64,000 bases of DNA from Pseudomonas siliginis (GCF_019145195.1 NZ_JAHSTW010000009.1:124001-188000), one strand, 5' to 3'; counted from the stretch's first letter, positions 1 through 8,795 are shown. The notes: generated from the sequence alone by a model not told the origin. Numbers and translations are program-made.

Positions 1-265
1 TTTTGAAACCCAGCCGTTTGCCCGCCGCCGCCAGCGCGTGCAGATGATTGGAATGTGCACCACCGAGACTGATGATGCCCTCGGCGCCGGCACGCTCGGC
101 GGCTTTGAGGTGTTCGACGAGTTTGAACCACTTGTTGCCGCTGATCAGCGGGTCGATGCGGTCCAGGCGCAGGATCGCGACCTCGATGCCGGCGTCTGCC
201 AGCCAGTCTAGACGGAGCGGTTCGAGGGGGGCTTGGGCTAGCCAGTCGGGGGGAGGCAAAAGCAT
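1..265 (-). CDS. Partial PLP-dependent D-cysteine desulfhydrase / ACC deaminase-like enzyme
   Basis: Only the first 88 residues are in the window; the gene runs off the left edge. The translation shows SGNKWFKL around residues 42-49, where K45 would be the pyridoxal-phosphate lysine, and GGAHSNH around 68-74. This pair is typical of the ACC deaminase/D-cysteine desulfhydrase branch of fold-type II PLP enzymes, which release ammonia from small amino acids. The start is the ATG at 265. No clear Shine-Dalgarno sequence precedes it, and a strong hairpin lies immediately upstream. The exact substrate cannot be told from this fragment; desulfhydrase is more likely than true ACC deaminase, as an inference from the general frequency of the two in pseudomonads. 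Confidence 0.8.
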   Translation of the reverse strand, partial: MLLPPPDWLAQAPLEPLRLDWLADAGIEVAILRLDRIDPLISGNKWFKLVEHLKAAERAGAEGIISLGGAHSNHLHALAAAGKRLGFK

Positions 266-267
266 AA

Positions 268-295
268 ATGCCGGCTCTGTTTGCAGAGCCGGCAT
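268..295 (-). terminator. Strong hairpin between fadH and the PLP enzyme
   Basis: A 12-bp perfect stem (268-279 with 284-295) closes a TTTG loop. On the minus strand it is followed by TTATGCTTTTG, so a T-rich tail overlaps the start codon of the next gene. It could terminate fadH transcription or occlude the start of the PLP enzyme. Confidence 0.5.
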
Positions 296-325
296 CTTAA
301 CAGCAGTCGCAAAAAACCTGCTGTT

Positions 326-413
326 TGGAAGCGAACCTGCTCGTGAAGGCGTCGTGTCAGGCGAAATCTTCGTAGCTGACGCTCCGCTTTCGCGAGCAGG
401 CTCGCTCCCGCAG
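326..413. repeat. REP pair, left copy degenerate
   Basis: A GGAAGCGAACCTGCTCG-type left arm and a CGCGAGCAGGCTCGCTCCCG right arm face each other across about 45 bases. This is the same REP family as the many GTGGGAGCGAGC copies elsewhere in the window, but the left palindrome has diverged. It lies just downstream of fadH. Confidence 0.75.
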
Positions 414-427
414 GTGATGCGGTGTGT

Positions 428-2467
428 TTACAACTCAGCCGCCAGCCGCGAACCCTGATTGATCGCCCGCTTGGCGTCCAGCTCCGCCGCGACATCCGCG
501 CCGCCGATCAAGTGCACGTTCTGCCCGGCTTCAACCAGACCGTCGTGCAACTCACGCAACGGATCCTGCCCCGCGCAGATCACGATGTTGTCCACCGCCA
601 GCAGTTGCGGCTCACCGCTTTCGCCGATGCGAATGTGCAAGCCTTGGTCATCGATGCTCAGGTATTCGACGCTGTTGAGCATCTGCACCTGCTTGTTCTT
701 CAGACCGGTGCGATGAATCCAGCCGGTGGTTTTGCCCAGACCGTCGCCGACCTTGGTCTTCTTGCGCTGCAACAGGAACACCTCACGGGCCGGCGCATGC
801 GGTGCCGCTTTGATGCCCGCCACACCACCACGGGCCTCCAGTTGCGTGTCGATGCCCCACTCTTTCCAGAACGCCGCGCGATCCAGACTGGTGGCTACGC
901 CTTGATGAACGAGAAATTCCGAGACATCGAAACCGATCCCGCCAGCACCGATTACCGCGACACGCTTGCCGACCGGTTTGCGCTCGAGGATCACGTCCAG
1001 ATAACTCAGCACCTTGGCATTCTCGACGCCCGGAATCGCCGGCACGCGCGGGGCGATACCGGTGGCGAGAATGATTTCGTCGTAGCCGCCTTCAACCAAC
1101 TTGGCCACGTCGACGCGGGTGTTCAGGCACACCTCGACATTCGTCGTTTGCAGTTTGCGGTTGAAGTAGCGCAGGGTTTCGAAAAACTCTTCCTTGCCCG
1201 GTACGCGCTTGGCAATGTTGAACTGGCCACCGATCTCACTGGCCGAATCGAACAACGTCACCTGATGACCGCGCTCGGCGGCCACGGTGGCGGCAGACAA
1301 GCCGGCAGGACCGGCACCGACCACGGCGATTTTCTTGATCTGCTGCACCGGCAGGTAATTGAGTTCGGTCTCGTGGCAGGCACGCGGGTTGACCAGGCAA
1401 CTGGTGAGCTTGCCGCCAAAGGTGTGGTCGAGGCACGCCTGGTTGCAGCCGATGCAGGTGTTGATTTCGTCGGCGCGGCCTTCGGCGGCTTTGTTGACGA
1501 AGTCCGGATCGGCGAGGAATGGTCGGGCCATAGAGACCATGTCGGCATCGCCATCGGCAAGAATCTGCTCGGCAATTTCCGGGGTATTGATGCGGTTGGT
1601 GGTGATCAGCGGGATGCTCACCGAGCCGCGCAACTTGGCCGTAACCTTGCTGAACGCTGCACGCGGCACCTTGGTGGCGATGGTCGGAATCCGCGCTTCG
1701 TGCCAGCCGATACCAGTGTTGATGATGGTCGCACCGGCCTGCTCGATGGCTTTGGCCAGCATGACGATTTCGTCCCAGGTACTGCCACCTTCGACCAGAT
1801 CGAGCATCGACAGGCGGAAGATGATAATGAAATTCGGCCCGACCGCTTCGCGCACACGACGGACAATTTCTACCGGCAGGCGCATGCGGTTTTCGTAGCT
1901 GCCACCCCAGCGGTCGGTGCGGTGGTTGGTGTGCGCGGCGAGGAACTGGTTAATGAAGTAACCTTCCGAACCCATGATCTCGACGCCGTCGTATTCGGCG
2001 GTTTGCGCCAATACCGAGCAGGTGACGAAATCGCTGATCTGCTTTTCGATGCCCTCTTCGTCCAGCTCTTTGGGCTTGAACGGGTTGATCGGCGCTTGAA
2101 TCGCGCTCGGTGCTACCTGTTTCGGGCTGTAGGCATAGCGGCCGGCGTGGAGAATCTGCATGCAGATCTTGCCGCCCGCCTCGTGCACCGCGCGGGTGAC
2201 GATGCGGTGCTTGAGCGCCTCTTCCTCAGTTGTGAGCTTGGCCGCGCCGGAATACACGCCGCCCTCGTCATTCGGGCCGATGCCGCCGGTGACCATCAGG
2301 CCGACACCGCCACGGGCACGTTCGGCGAAGTACGCCGCCATGCGTTCGAAGCCGCCCGGCTTTTCTTCCAGGCCGGTGTGCATCGAGCCCATCAGGGTGC
2401 GGTTGCGCAGCGTGGTGAATCCCAGGTCCAGCGGGGCCAGCAAATGCGGGTAATGAGCGGCGGTCAT
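428..2467 (-). CDS. fadH: NADPH-dependent 2,4-dienoyl-CoA reductase
   Basis: This 679-residue flavoprotein removes the conjugated double bond of 2,4-dienoyl-CoA during beta-oxidation of unsaturated fatty acids. The N-terminal half is an Old-Yellow-Enzyme TIM barrel (LLAPLDLGFTTLRNR; GSEGYFINQF; GWHEARIPT). It is followed by a 4Fe-4S cysteine cluster (CIGCNQAC, then two more Cys) and two dinucleotide-binding folds (VVGAGPAGLSAA and IGAGGIGFDV). Length matches the family. I chose ATG 2467 because GGAGTTACCG precedes it; a GTG four codons upstream overlaps that ribosome site. It is divergent from the nitrilase/AraC pair, an arrangement I recall from other pseudomonads. Confidence 0.95.
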   Translation of the reverse strand: MTAAHYPHLLAPLDLGFTTLRNRTLMGSMHTGLEEKPGGFERMAAYFAERARGGVGLMVTGGIGPNDEGGVYSGAAKLTTEEEALKHRIVTRAVHEAGGKICMQILHAGRYAYSPKQVAPSAIQAPINPFKPKELDEEGIEKQISDFVTCSVLAQTAEYDGVEIMGSEGYFINQFLAAHTNHRTDRWGGSYENRMRLPVEIVRRVREAVGPNFIIIFRLSMLDLVEGGSTWDEIVMLAKAIEQAGATIINTGIGWHEARIPTIATKVPRAAFSKVTAKLRGSVSIPLITTNRINTPEIAEQILADGDADMVSMARPFLADPDFVNKAAEGRADEINTCIGCNQACLDHTFGGKLTSCLVNPRACHETELNYLPVQQIKKIAVVGAGPAGLSAATVAAERGHQVTLFDSASEIGGQFNIAKRVPGKEEFFETLRYFNRKLQTTNVEVCLNTRVDVAKLVEGGYDEIILATGIAPRVPAIPGVENAKVLSYLDVILERKPVGKRVAVIGAGGIGFDVSEFLVHQGVATSLDRAAFWKEWGIDTQLEARGGVAGIKAAPHAPAREVFLLQRKKTKVGDGLGKTTGWIHRTGLKNKQVQMLNSVEYLSIDDQGLHIRIGESGEPQLLAVDNIVICAGQDPLRELHDGLVEAGQNVHLIGGADVAAELDAKRAINQGSRLAAEL

Positions 2468-2675
2468 CGGTAACTCCACAACGAGCGATCACGGAAAAGT
2501 TGCGGGAGCTCTGCGTCCCCCGTCAGTCATGTTCGACAGACTAAGAGTCGCACCGCTGTCACTCAATGACCGTAACTGACAAGTTATTGATCCAAATGCA
2601 CAGCGCCCCTTGGCAACCCGGGCCATGGGCCCTACCCTAGTCGGCACATCCTGTACCCGGCTGTTGTTGGTTTTC

Positions 2676-3806
2676 ATGCGCAAACTTCTGTATCTGTTTT
2701 TCTCCATGGCCCTCGTTGCCGCCCTGACCACCTACGCCATGTGGGCGGCAGACCGGCCGGCGGGACATTACCTGTCGGACCTGCGCATCAAGCTCGCCGT
2801 CAATCAGGGCACGCCCGGCGACCGTGGCAATCTGCTCGGCATCCAGCCCGAACTGTTCCCCACCGATTACCAAAGCTCCGCACGCCTGCACCGCAAACTC
2901 GCGGCGTATCTGCAGCAGGCCCGCGATCAGGGCTTGCTCAACGAAAAAACCGTGGTGGTGTTGCCCGAGCACGTCGGCACCTGGCTGATGATCAGCGGCG
3001 AGAAAGACGAGTTGTATCAGGCGCCAACGCTGGCGGAGGCAATGAACTGGCTGGCGGCGAGCAATCCACTGCTGTTTGCCCGAGCGTGGCTGCGGGCCAA
3101 GGGCGAGCAACGGCTGGACGATGCTTATCTGCGGATGAAAGCGAAGGCCATGGCCAAGGATTACCAGGCGCTGTTCGGCGGTCTGGCCAAGGAGTTCCAG
3201 GTCACCCTGGTGGCCGGCTCCATCGTGCTGCCGGAGCCAAGCATCCGCGACGGCCGGCTCAGGCCCGGCAGCGGCGCCCTGTTCAACAGCAGCGTGGTGT
3301 TTGGTCGCGACGGCGTACCGTTGGGCCAGCCGCAGCGGCAGATGCATCCGATCTTCGATCAGCAAGGTGTGATTCAGGCCGAAGACAAACACGCCATCCA
3401 GGTCGTCGACACACCGGCCGGACGCTTGGGCATCCTGATCGGCAGTGACAGCTGGTACCCCGCCAACTACCGCACCCTCGATGAGCAAGGCGCGCAATTG
3501 GTGGCCGTGCCGGCGCAGGTTATTGGCCAAGGCGCCTGGGACAAGCCATGGCGTGGCTACAAGGGCTCGAGCACGCCGGGCTCGGTCAGCCTCAAGCCCG
3601 GCGACCTCAGCGAAGGTCAGGCCTGGCACCGATTGACCCTCACCGCACAACCACCGAGCAGCCGCGCGATTGCCGGCGTCAGTGTGTTCATGCGTGGGCA
3701 GTTCTGGGACAAGTCGAGTACCGGCACAAGCTTCCTCAGCAGCAACGGCCAGCAGTTCGCCGATGGCGAGGCCCGTGGTGCGCGCTTGCTGAACGTCTGG
3801 CTGTAA
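2676..3806 (+). CDS. Membrane-anchored carbon-nitrogen hydrolase family protein
   Basis: The 376-residue protein opens with a hydrophobic segment (residues 3-22) that should anchor it in, or export it through, the inner membrane. The rest resembles the nitrilase superfamily: the Glu region is VVLPEHVGTW, the Lys region may be the MKAKAMAKDY stretch, and the nucleophile region reads LIGSDSWYP. The usual catalytic Cys of the superfamily is absent at that last site (Ser/Asp there), so catalysis is uncertain. It ends 3 bases before the AraC regulator and is likely co-transcribed with it. The start at 2676 begins directly at the hydrophobic helix; an in-frame ATG 22 codons upstream looks too early. 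Confidence 0.7.
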   Translation: MRKLLYLFFSMALVAALTTYAMWAADRPAGHYLSDLRIKLAVNQGTPGDRGNLLGIQPELFPTDYQSSARLHRKLAAYLQQARDQGLLNEKTVVVLPEHVGTWLMISGEKDELYQAPTLAEAMNWLAASNPLLFARAWLRAKGEQRLDDAYLRMKAKAMAKDYQALFGGLAKEFQVTLVAGSIVLPEPSIRDGRLRPGSGALFNSSVVFGRDGVPLGQPQRQMHPIFDQQGVIQAEDKHAIQVVDTPAGRLGILIGSDSWYPANYRTLDEQGAQLVAVPAQVIGQGAWDKPWRGYKGSSTPGSVSLKPGDLSEGQAWHRLTLTAQPPSSRAIAGVSVFMRGQFWDKSSTGTSFLSSNGQQFADGEARGARLLNVWL

Positions 3807-3809
3807 ACC

Positions 3810-4850
3810 ATGAAGCCGCAGCCGATGCGCCTCGGGGATTTGTCGGTGGGTTTCGTCCATAGTCTGGCCGACGCCGTGCGCAGCCACGACGTCGATCCGC
3901 TGCCTCTGCTTGAACAATATGGCCTTGATGCCGCGCGACTGGCCGAGGCCGGGGCGCGCTTGTCGATCCCCCGATACATGCGCTTGGGCCATGCGGCGAT
4001 TCAACTCACCGGTGACCCGGCTCTGGGCCTGCGCATGGGCCGAATGATCCGCTTGAATCAGGCTGGGCTGGCCGGCATCACTGCGGCGCAAGCACCCACC
4101 GTGCGTGAAGCGGCCCGCTGCCTGACGCGCTTCGAGCCGCTTTACGGCTCGAACTATCGCGGGCAGTCCAGTTTCCACGAAGACGCCAACGGTGCCTGGT
4201 TGCGCTTCTACTCGATCAGCCCGTACAACGCCTATAACCGCTTCGTGGTCGACTCGATCCTCGCCGGCTGGCTGCATCAGTTGTCGAGCCTGTGCGACGA
4301 AACGTTGCGCGCCGAGCGAATCGAAATCGAATTCGAAGCGCCGGATTACCGCGAAGCCTACACAATGCTCGGTGACTGCCCGATCCAGTTCAGCGCCGAG
4401 CGCAACCAACTGCGCCTGAACCTGAGCAGTCTCGCCCTGCGCAACCCTGAACATTGCCCGAGCACCTGGCGACATCTGCTGCAATTGTGCGAGCGGGAGC
4501 TGGAACAACTGACCCGCACCCGCAGCCTGCGCGAGCGAATCACTCAGTTGCTCGGCCCGCTGCTCAACGGCGGCCGCGAGCCGGATCTCGAGGAAGTCGC
4601 GGCACGCCTGAAACTGCCGACCTGGACCTTGCGGCGCAAGCTCACTGAGGAAGGCACGCAATTTCGCGCGATCCTCAATGACACACGCCGCGACCTGGCA
4701 ATGACCTACATCCGCGACACCGAACTGGCGTTCGGCGAGATCGCCTACCTGCTGGGCTTCGCCTCAGCTGAAGCCTTCCAACGCGCATTCAAGCGCTGGA
4801 GTAATCAGACGCCCGGCGAGTTCCGGCGCAGTCATCGCTCAGGAGCGTGA
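3810..4850 (+). CDS. AraC family transcriptional regulator (arabinose-binding-domain type)
   Basis: This 346-residue regulator has an N-terminal ligand-sensing domain of the OruR/ArgR-like AraC subgroup (about 20-210) and a C-terminal double helix-turn-helix from about 240. The second HTH shows IAYLLGFASAEAFQRAFKRW, the classic AraC signature. It follows the nitrilase-like gene by 3 bases and is divergent from fadH, so fadH and lipid-related genes are reasonable targets by position only. No inducer can be inferred. Confidence 0.88.
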   Translation: MKPQPMRLGDLSVGFVHSLADAVRSHDVDPLPLLEQYGLDAARLAEAGARLSIPRYMRLGHAAIQLTGDPALGLRMGRMIRLNQAGLAGITAAQAPTVREAARCLTRFEPLYGSNYRGQSSFHEDANGAWLRFYSISPYNAYNRFVVDSILAGWLHQLSSLCDETLRAERIEIEFEAPDYREAYTMLGDCPIQFSAERNQLRLNLSSLALRNPEHCPSTWRHLLQLCERELEQLTRTRSLRERITQLLGPLLNGGREPDLEEVAARLKLPTWTLRRKLTEEGTQFRAILNDTRRDLAMTYIRDTELAFGEIAYLLGFASAEAFQRAFKRWSNQTPGEFRRSHRSGA

Positions 4851-4897
4851 GGTGCAAGCTGCAAGCTGCAAGCGAGAGCGAGAGCCAAGCACAGCCC

Positions 4898-4939
4898 AAA
4901 GCTTAAAGCTTGAAGCTTGAAGCTTGAAGCTTGAAGCTT
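4898..4939. repeat. Tandem AAGCTTG heptamers
   Basis: About five copies of AAGCTTG run head to tail, preceded by degenerate CTGCAAG copies from 4854. They sit between the AraC gene and a convergent short ORF. Such HindIII-like heptamers could vary in copy number between strains. Confidence 0.85.
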
Positions 4940-5024
4940 ATAGTTCCGTCGCGTCGTCAGCCGGCTCTGGTTGATCCAGTTCAAAGGCCTGGTATTCGAG
5001 CAGTTCTTCCTGATACTCATCCAT
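4938..5024 (-). CDS. Very small acidic ORF (28 aa)
   Basis: A 28-codon frame starting MDEYQEELLEYQAFELD is preceded by GGGGGA at about 9 bases from the ATG at 5024, a strong ribosome site. The product is very acidic and ends DDATEL, with its stop inside the tandem heptamer region. I do not recognise a function. The support is the ribosome site and biased composition only; conservation across pseudomonads would decide. Confidence 0.4.
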   Translation of the reverse strand: MDEYQEELLEYQAFELDQPEPADDATEL

Positions 5025-5215
5025 CGTATGAATCCCCCAAACCGCTCGCTGTGAAAATGGCCTGATCAATCGACCTGTGGCCCGAGCATAAAGTGCCCGT
5101 ATGAAGGAAAAGTGAAACGCGGCCTTCATGAATAAAACGTAGCAGGTGGTTGGGGATTTATCGCGGCGATGATGCCGCAGGTGTGTAACCAGATTTTAAG
5201 CCAACCCGAAAACCA

Positions 5216-5245
5216 CTGTGGGAGCGAGCCTGCTCGCTCCCACAG
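5216..5245. repeat. Single perfect REP palindrome
   Basis: CTGTGGGAGCGAGC is followed by two bases and its exact reverse complement, a 14+2+14 palindrome. It lies just downstream of the DUF2242 gene and could act as a transcription-end or mRNA-stabilising hairpin. Confidence 0.9.
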
Positions 5246-5261
5246 GGTTTCGCTTGGTTTC

Positions 5262-6116
5262 TTATTGGCCCGACGCAGGCATCGCCGGAATCGGCTCGGA
5301 TGGTGGCGGAATATCCGGGTTGGTCGGCGGGGTGATGGTTTCGCTGGCCGGCGCTGGCTCTTCCACGGGCGCTGGCGCAGGCGTAATCGGCGTCGACTCC
5401 GCTGGCGGTACCACCGGCTCGGAACTCACTGGCGCGGCTTCAACCGGGGCCGGTGCTGGTTCCGCAGCCGGCGCGGGGGCCGGTTCTGCTGCAGGTGTCG
5501 GCGCCAGAGGCGCAGGTGCAGGTGCCGCTTTTGGTTCTGGCACACCAAGATCGGCTTTCGGCTTTTCTTCGATGTGTGCAGCTTTCTTCGCATCGGCGGG
5601 CAAGAACTGCTCCACCAGTGTGAAGAAACGCTCGTAGAACTTCTGCGCAATGACCGTCTCACTGGCGACCTTGACCATCGAGTCGTCCGAGGAGCCGATC
5701 GGCATCGACACCGAGCCCAACACACCAACCCCGAGGCTGGCCGAGTTGTTGGTCTTCTTCAGCGCATAACGGTCCTGCAAGGCGTTGGCGAACACGGTCG
5801 CATGATGCCCGGCGCTGCCATCTTCGGCGCAGACCACGTTGAAGCTGATCTCGAGGTGCGTCTCGCCGGTCTGCTGGAAGCTCTTGTGCCCGCTGACCAG
5901 TTTGGGATCACTGCTGGTAATGATGTAGCCCTGACTGAGCAACGCGCGCCGGGCCGCTTCGCAACTGGCGGTGTCGGTTACCGGGTAATTGCGCGAAAAG
6001 GTGCCGGAATCATCGAAGTTCTCATGCTCATAGATCGGCTTGTCCTTCGAACAACCGGCCACCGCAGTCAACAAAAGCGCCAGCCCGACAACACGCATGG
6101 GAGTGGAAATCAACAT
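5262..6116 (-). CDS. DUF2242-like lipoprotein with Pro/Ala-rich tail
   Basis: The 284-residue product begins with a lipoprotein signal ending in the lipobox AVAGC, so it should be lipid-anchored in the envelope. A folded region of about 170 residues (with SQGYIITSSDPKLVSG and VVCAEDG) resembles DUF2242 proteins of pseudomonads. The last 85 residues are a low-complexity Pro/Ala/Glu stretch, which could span the periplasm. The start at 6116 was chosen because AGGA precedes it and it gives a proper signal peptide; an ATG 19 codons upstream does not. Function is unknown. Confidence 0.72.
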   Translation of the reverse strand: MLISTPMRVVGLALLLTAVAGCSKDKPIYEHENFDDSGTFSRNYPVTDTASCEAARRALLSQGYIITSSDPKLVSGHKSFQQTGETHLEISFNVVCAEDGSAGHHATVFANALQDRYALKKTNNSASLGVGVLGSVSMPIGSSDDSMVKVASETVIAQKFYERFFTLVEQFLPADAKKAAHIEEKPKADLGVPEPKAAPAPAPLAPTPAAEPAPAPAAEPAPAPVEAAPVSSEPVVPPAESTPITPAPAPVEEPAPASETITPPTNPDIPPPSEPIPAMPASGQ

Positions 6117-6375
6117 TGAACATCCTGAGGGAAAACAGTCCGGGGCGTATTGTGCAACAGATCGTCGCCCCATGGCGCATGGAATAGTGTCAAGAATCGG
6201 TTACAACTTTACCGGTCATGAGCGCCGGGAAAAAGCCGCGTGGACAAATGATCGATCAACGCGCGCAATTTCGCCGTGGCTTGTCGGCTCGACGGCCATA
6301 ACACCCTAGCCGCCCGAAGTGTTCTAAACGCCAAGGGACGGTGTACATCCAAGAATCAGGTCGGCTGTCAGGCCG

Positions 6376-6402
6376 CTTTCGCGAGCAGGCCCGCTCCCAC
6401 AG
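6376..6402. repeat. Single REP copy
   Basis: TTCGCGAGCAGGCCCGCTCCCACA is one arm of the common REP family here, without a partner nearby. Confidence 0.85.
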
Positions 6403-6454
6403 AAAAGCAAAGCAGCGCAGCTGCCCGCGGCAAAGCCGCCCCACTCCACAATGA

Positions 6455-6740
6455 GCGCAAGCTCGAGTGCTTTTGATCTTGCTTTTGATCCACCGGCGAC
6501 GTCGGAAGGCTGAGCGGAGGGATTGATCCGGGCGTGGGAGCGTAGCGACCGTCTGGCGCAGCCAGACACAGCGGAAGGAGGTGCAGCGAAGCAAACCGGA
6601 GCCGCTGCGCCCGGATCGATCCCGCAGCGAAGGAACCCGAGCCTGCGAGGGCCGAACGTAGGAGCAAGCCTTTTTGGGTACTTTTTCGGCGTCTGGAAAA
6701 AGTGCCTCGCCGTAAGGGCGAAACCGCCAGCCGCCGCACC
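6455..6740. repeat. Structured intergenic element, probably dispersed
   Basis: Inverted arms GGGATTGATCCGGGCG (6519-6534) and CGCCCGGATCGATCCC (6608-6623) pair with one mismatch. Between them lies a 7-bp hairpin, GTCTGGC-gca-GCCAGAC (6551-6567). The flanks continue with a conserved-looking GC-rich stretch. I recall similar text in many pseudomonad intergenic regions, but this is memory, not a search. Confidence 0.45.
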
Positions 6741-6803
6741 CGAAGAAACGGATATTCACCCAAACCACCCAGAGCATGGCCGGCCCAAAGGCCGCCAAGC
6801 CAC

Positions 6804-6840
6804 CAAAAACAAAAAAGCCCCGACCAACCAGGCCGGGGCT
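6804..6840 (-). terminator. ppiD terminator
   Basis: On the minus strand AGCCCCG and CGGGGCT pair across an 11-base loop, followed by TTTTTTGTTTTT. It lies just after the ppiD stop codon. Confidence 0.85.
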
Positions 6841-6862
6841 CCTTCAAACGTCAGTCAAAAGA

Positions 6863-8734
6863 TCAGAACCGCTCGATCTCCGCCTCAGCTTCCAACTGCT
6901 TGCGATACGCCGCAAAGTCCTGCTGCCCTTCACGGGAAGCCAGGAAGCGACGATATTGCGCCTTCTCTTCATCAGTCGGCGCGGCAGCTTCGTTAACACC
7001 GTTGAGTCGCACAACCATCAGACTGCCATCCGGCAACGTAACACTGGAGAACGTCGGCTTGTCCTTGGCAGCCGGCTTCGGCATACGGAACAGTGCCTGC
7101 AGCACAGCTGGATCAACCCCTTCCTGACCACGGGTGGCCGCTTCGGTGATCTTCCAGTTCTGGCCATCGATGGCCTTGTCCAGCGGCGCCTTGCCGTCGC
7201 GCAGATCAGCGATCAGCTTCTCGGCACGGGTCTTGGCCTCGGCACTGGCGTGCTCCTTGGTCAGTTGAGTACGGATCGCCGCGCTCACACTTTCCAGCGG
7301 CAGTTGCGCAGGCTTCAGGTGCTCCTTGGAACGCAGCACGATCACGGTTTCCGGATCCAGCTCGATGGCGGTGCTGTTGGCACCTTCATCAATCACTTCC
7401 GGGCTGAACGCGGCAGTGACCACGGCACGGTTGGCGGCAACACCTTCGCCACCTTCACGGCCGAACGGCTTGGAAGTGTGCACGGTCAGTTTCAGATCCG
7501 CTGCTGGCTGCGCCAGGTCAGAGGCTTCGAACGCCGAGTCTTCCAGTTGCTTGGTCGCCTCAACAAAACGCTGCTCGACCTGCGCGGCTTTCAGCTCGCG
7601 GGTCAGCTTGTCTTTCAGGCTGGCCAGGGTCGGCACTTCAGGCGCTTCCACGCCCAACAGCTTGATCAGGTGATAACCGAAGTCGGTACGAATCGGCTCG
7701 GACACCTGGTCTTTCGACAGCGAGTACAGAGCCTTTTCGAAGGCCGGATCGTAAACGCCAGGACCGGCGTAACCGAGATCACCACCATTGTTGGCGGAAC
7801 CCGGGTCCTGGGAGAACTCCTTGGCCAGCGCTTCGAACTTCTCGCCCTTGGCCAGACGCGCCTGGACTTCGTCGATCTTCGCCTTGGCCTGCGCTTCGGT
7901 GGTCTTGTCGTTCACTTCGATAAGGATGTGCGCGGCACGACGCTGTTCCGCCAGGTTGGCGATCTCTTTCTGATACGCCGCCTCAAGATCTTCATCCTTG
8001 ACCGCGACCTGATCGAAGAACGACGACTTCTTCAGCTCGACGTAATCGATGATCACCTGATCCGGTGTCATGAATTCCTTGGCGTGCTCGTCGTAGTAAG
8101 CCTTGACCTCGTCATCGGTCAGCTTGACCGCAGCCGGGTCGGCCTTGACGTTCAGAGTGGCGAAATCACGGGTCTGTTTTTCCAGACGGGCGAATGCCAG
8201 CACTTCGGCGTCGGTGACGAAACCGCTGCCGGCAACGCCAGCGCGCAATTGGCCGATGAGCATTTCCTGAGCCAGCATCTGGCGGAACTGCATGCGGCTG
8301 TAGCCCAGCTGACGGATCACCTGGTCGAAGCGCTCGGAGCTGAACTTGCCGTCGACCTGGAATTCAGGCGTTTGCAGGATCACTTGATCCAGCGCGGCTT
8401 CGGAGAACGAGAACTTCGCCTGTTCGGCGCCTTGCAGCAGCAACTTGCGGTCGATCAGGCCTTTGAGCGCCGATTCGCGCAGCATCTTTTCGTCGAGCAA
8501 GGAAGCATCGAAGTCCTTGCCCAGCTGTTGCATCAGCTGACGGCGTTGCATATCAACGGCCTGGCTCAGCTCGTTCTGGCTGATTTCGTCACCGTTGACC
8601 TTGGCCGCCTCGTTCTTGTGAGTCGTGGCCTGGAAAATGGCATCGAAACCGGTCAGGGCCATCAGTGCAACGATGACCCCGATAATGGTCTTGGCAATCC
8701 AGCCTTGTGAATTGTCCCTGATATTCTGCAGCAT
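6863..8734 (-). CDS. ppiD: Periplasmic chaperone / peptidyl-prolyl isomerase, PpiD family
   Basis: The 623-residue protein has a short cytoplasmic start (MLQNIRDNSQGWIAK), one membrane helix (about 15-33) and a large periplasmic part. The SurA-like chaperone N-domain precedes a parvulin domain at about 265-360 (RRAAHILIEV, then NNGGDLGY and FGYHLIKL). It helps fold proteins emerging from the Sec translocon. It is the last gene of the tig-clpP-clpX-lon-hupB-ppiD series, all on the minus strand, as in other pseudomonads. Confidence 0.95.
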   Translation of the reverse strand: MLQNIRDNSQGWIAKTIIGVIVALMALTGFDAIFQATTHKNEAAKVNGDEISQNELSQAVDMQRRQLMQQLGKDFDASLLDEKMLRESALKGLIDRKLLLQGAEQAKFSFSEAALDQVILQTPEFQVDGKFSSERFDQVIRQLGYSRMQFRQMLAQEMLIGQLRAGVAGSGFVTDAEVLAFARLEKQTRDFATLNVKADPAAVKLTDDEVKAYYDEHAKEFMTPDQVIIDYVELKKSSFFDQVAVKDEDLEAAYQKEIANLAEQRRAAHILIEVNDKTTEAQAKAKIDEVQARLAKGEKFEALAKEFSQDPGSANNGGDLGYAGPGVYDPAFEKALYSLSKDQVSEPIRTDFGYHLIKLLGVEAPEVPTLASLKDKLTRELKAAQVEQRFVEATKQLEDSAFEASDLAQPAADLKLTVHTSKPFGREGGEGVAANRAVVTAAFSPEVIDEGANSTAIELDPETVIVLRSKEHLKPAQLPLESVSAAIRTQLTKEHASAEAKTRAEKLIADLRDGKAPLDKAIDGQNWKITEAATRGQEGVDPAVLQALFRMPKPAAKDKPTFSSVTLPDGSLMVVRLNGVNEAAAPTDEEKAQYRRFLASREGQQDFAAYRKQLEAEAEIERF

Positions 8735-8795
8735 GCGTCCCCCAGAAACGGTTGAACTTCAATTTAGGCAACCGTGGAGCGTGGGTAGAATCCGG

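Larger units (their letters stand above)
6117..6862. other. 746-base non-coding stretch
   Basis: It holds the promoter region of the DUF2242 gene, one REP (6376-6402), a structured repeat-like element (6455-6740) and the ppiD terminator. Long frames here (for example 6256-6798 minus) are rich in Arg/Ser/Cys and run across the REP, so I do not call a gene. Confidence 0.7.

Noticed and set aside
422..2473. A 683-codon plus-strand frame opposite fadH
   Set aside because: It is the exact shadow of fadH, which has clear domains and motifs; the plus-strand product has no recognisable motif. The same applies to the long frames opposite ppiD, lon, clpX, the receptor and the binding protein.
6256..6798. 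A 180-codon minus-strand frame in the ppiD downstream gap
   Set aside because: It is Arg/Ser/Cys-rich, runs across a REP and a structured repeat, and has no ribosome site.
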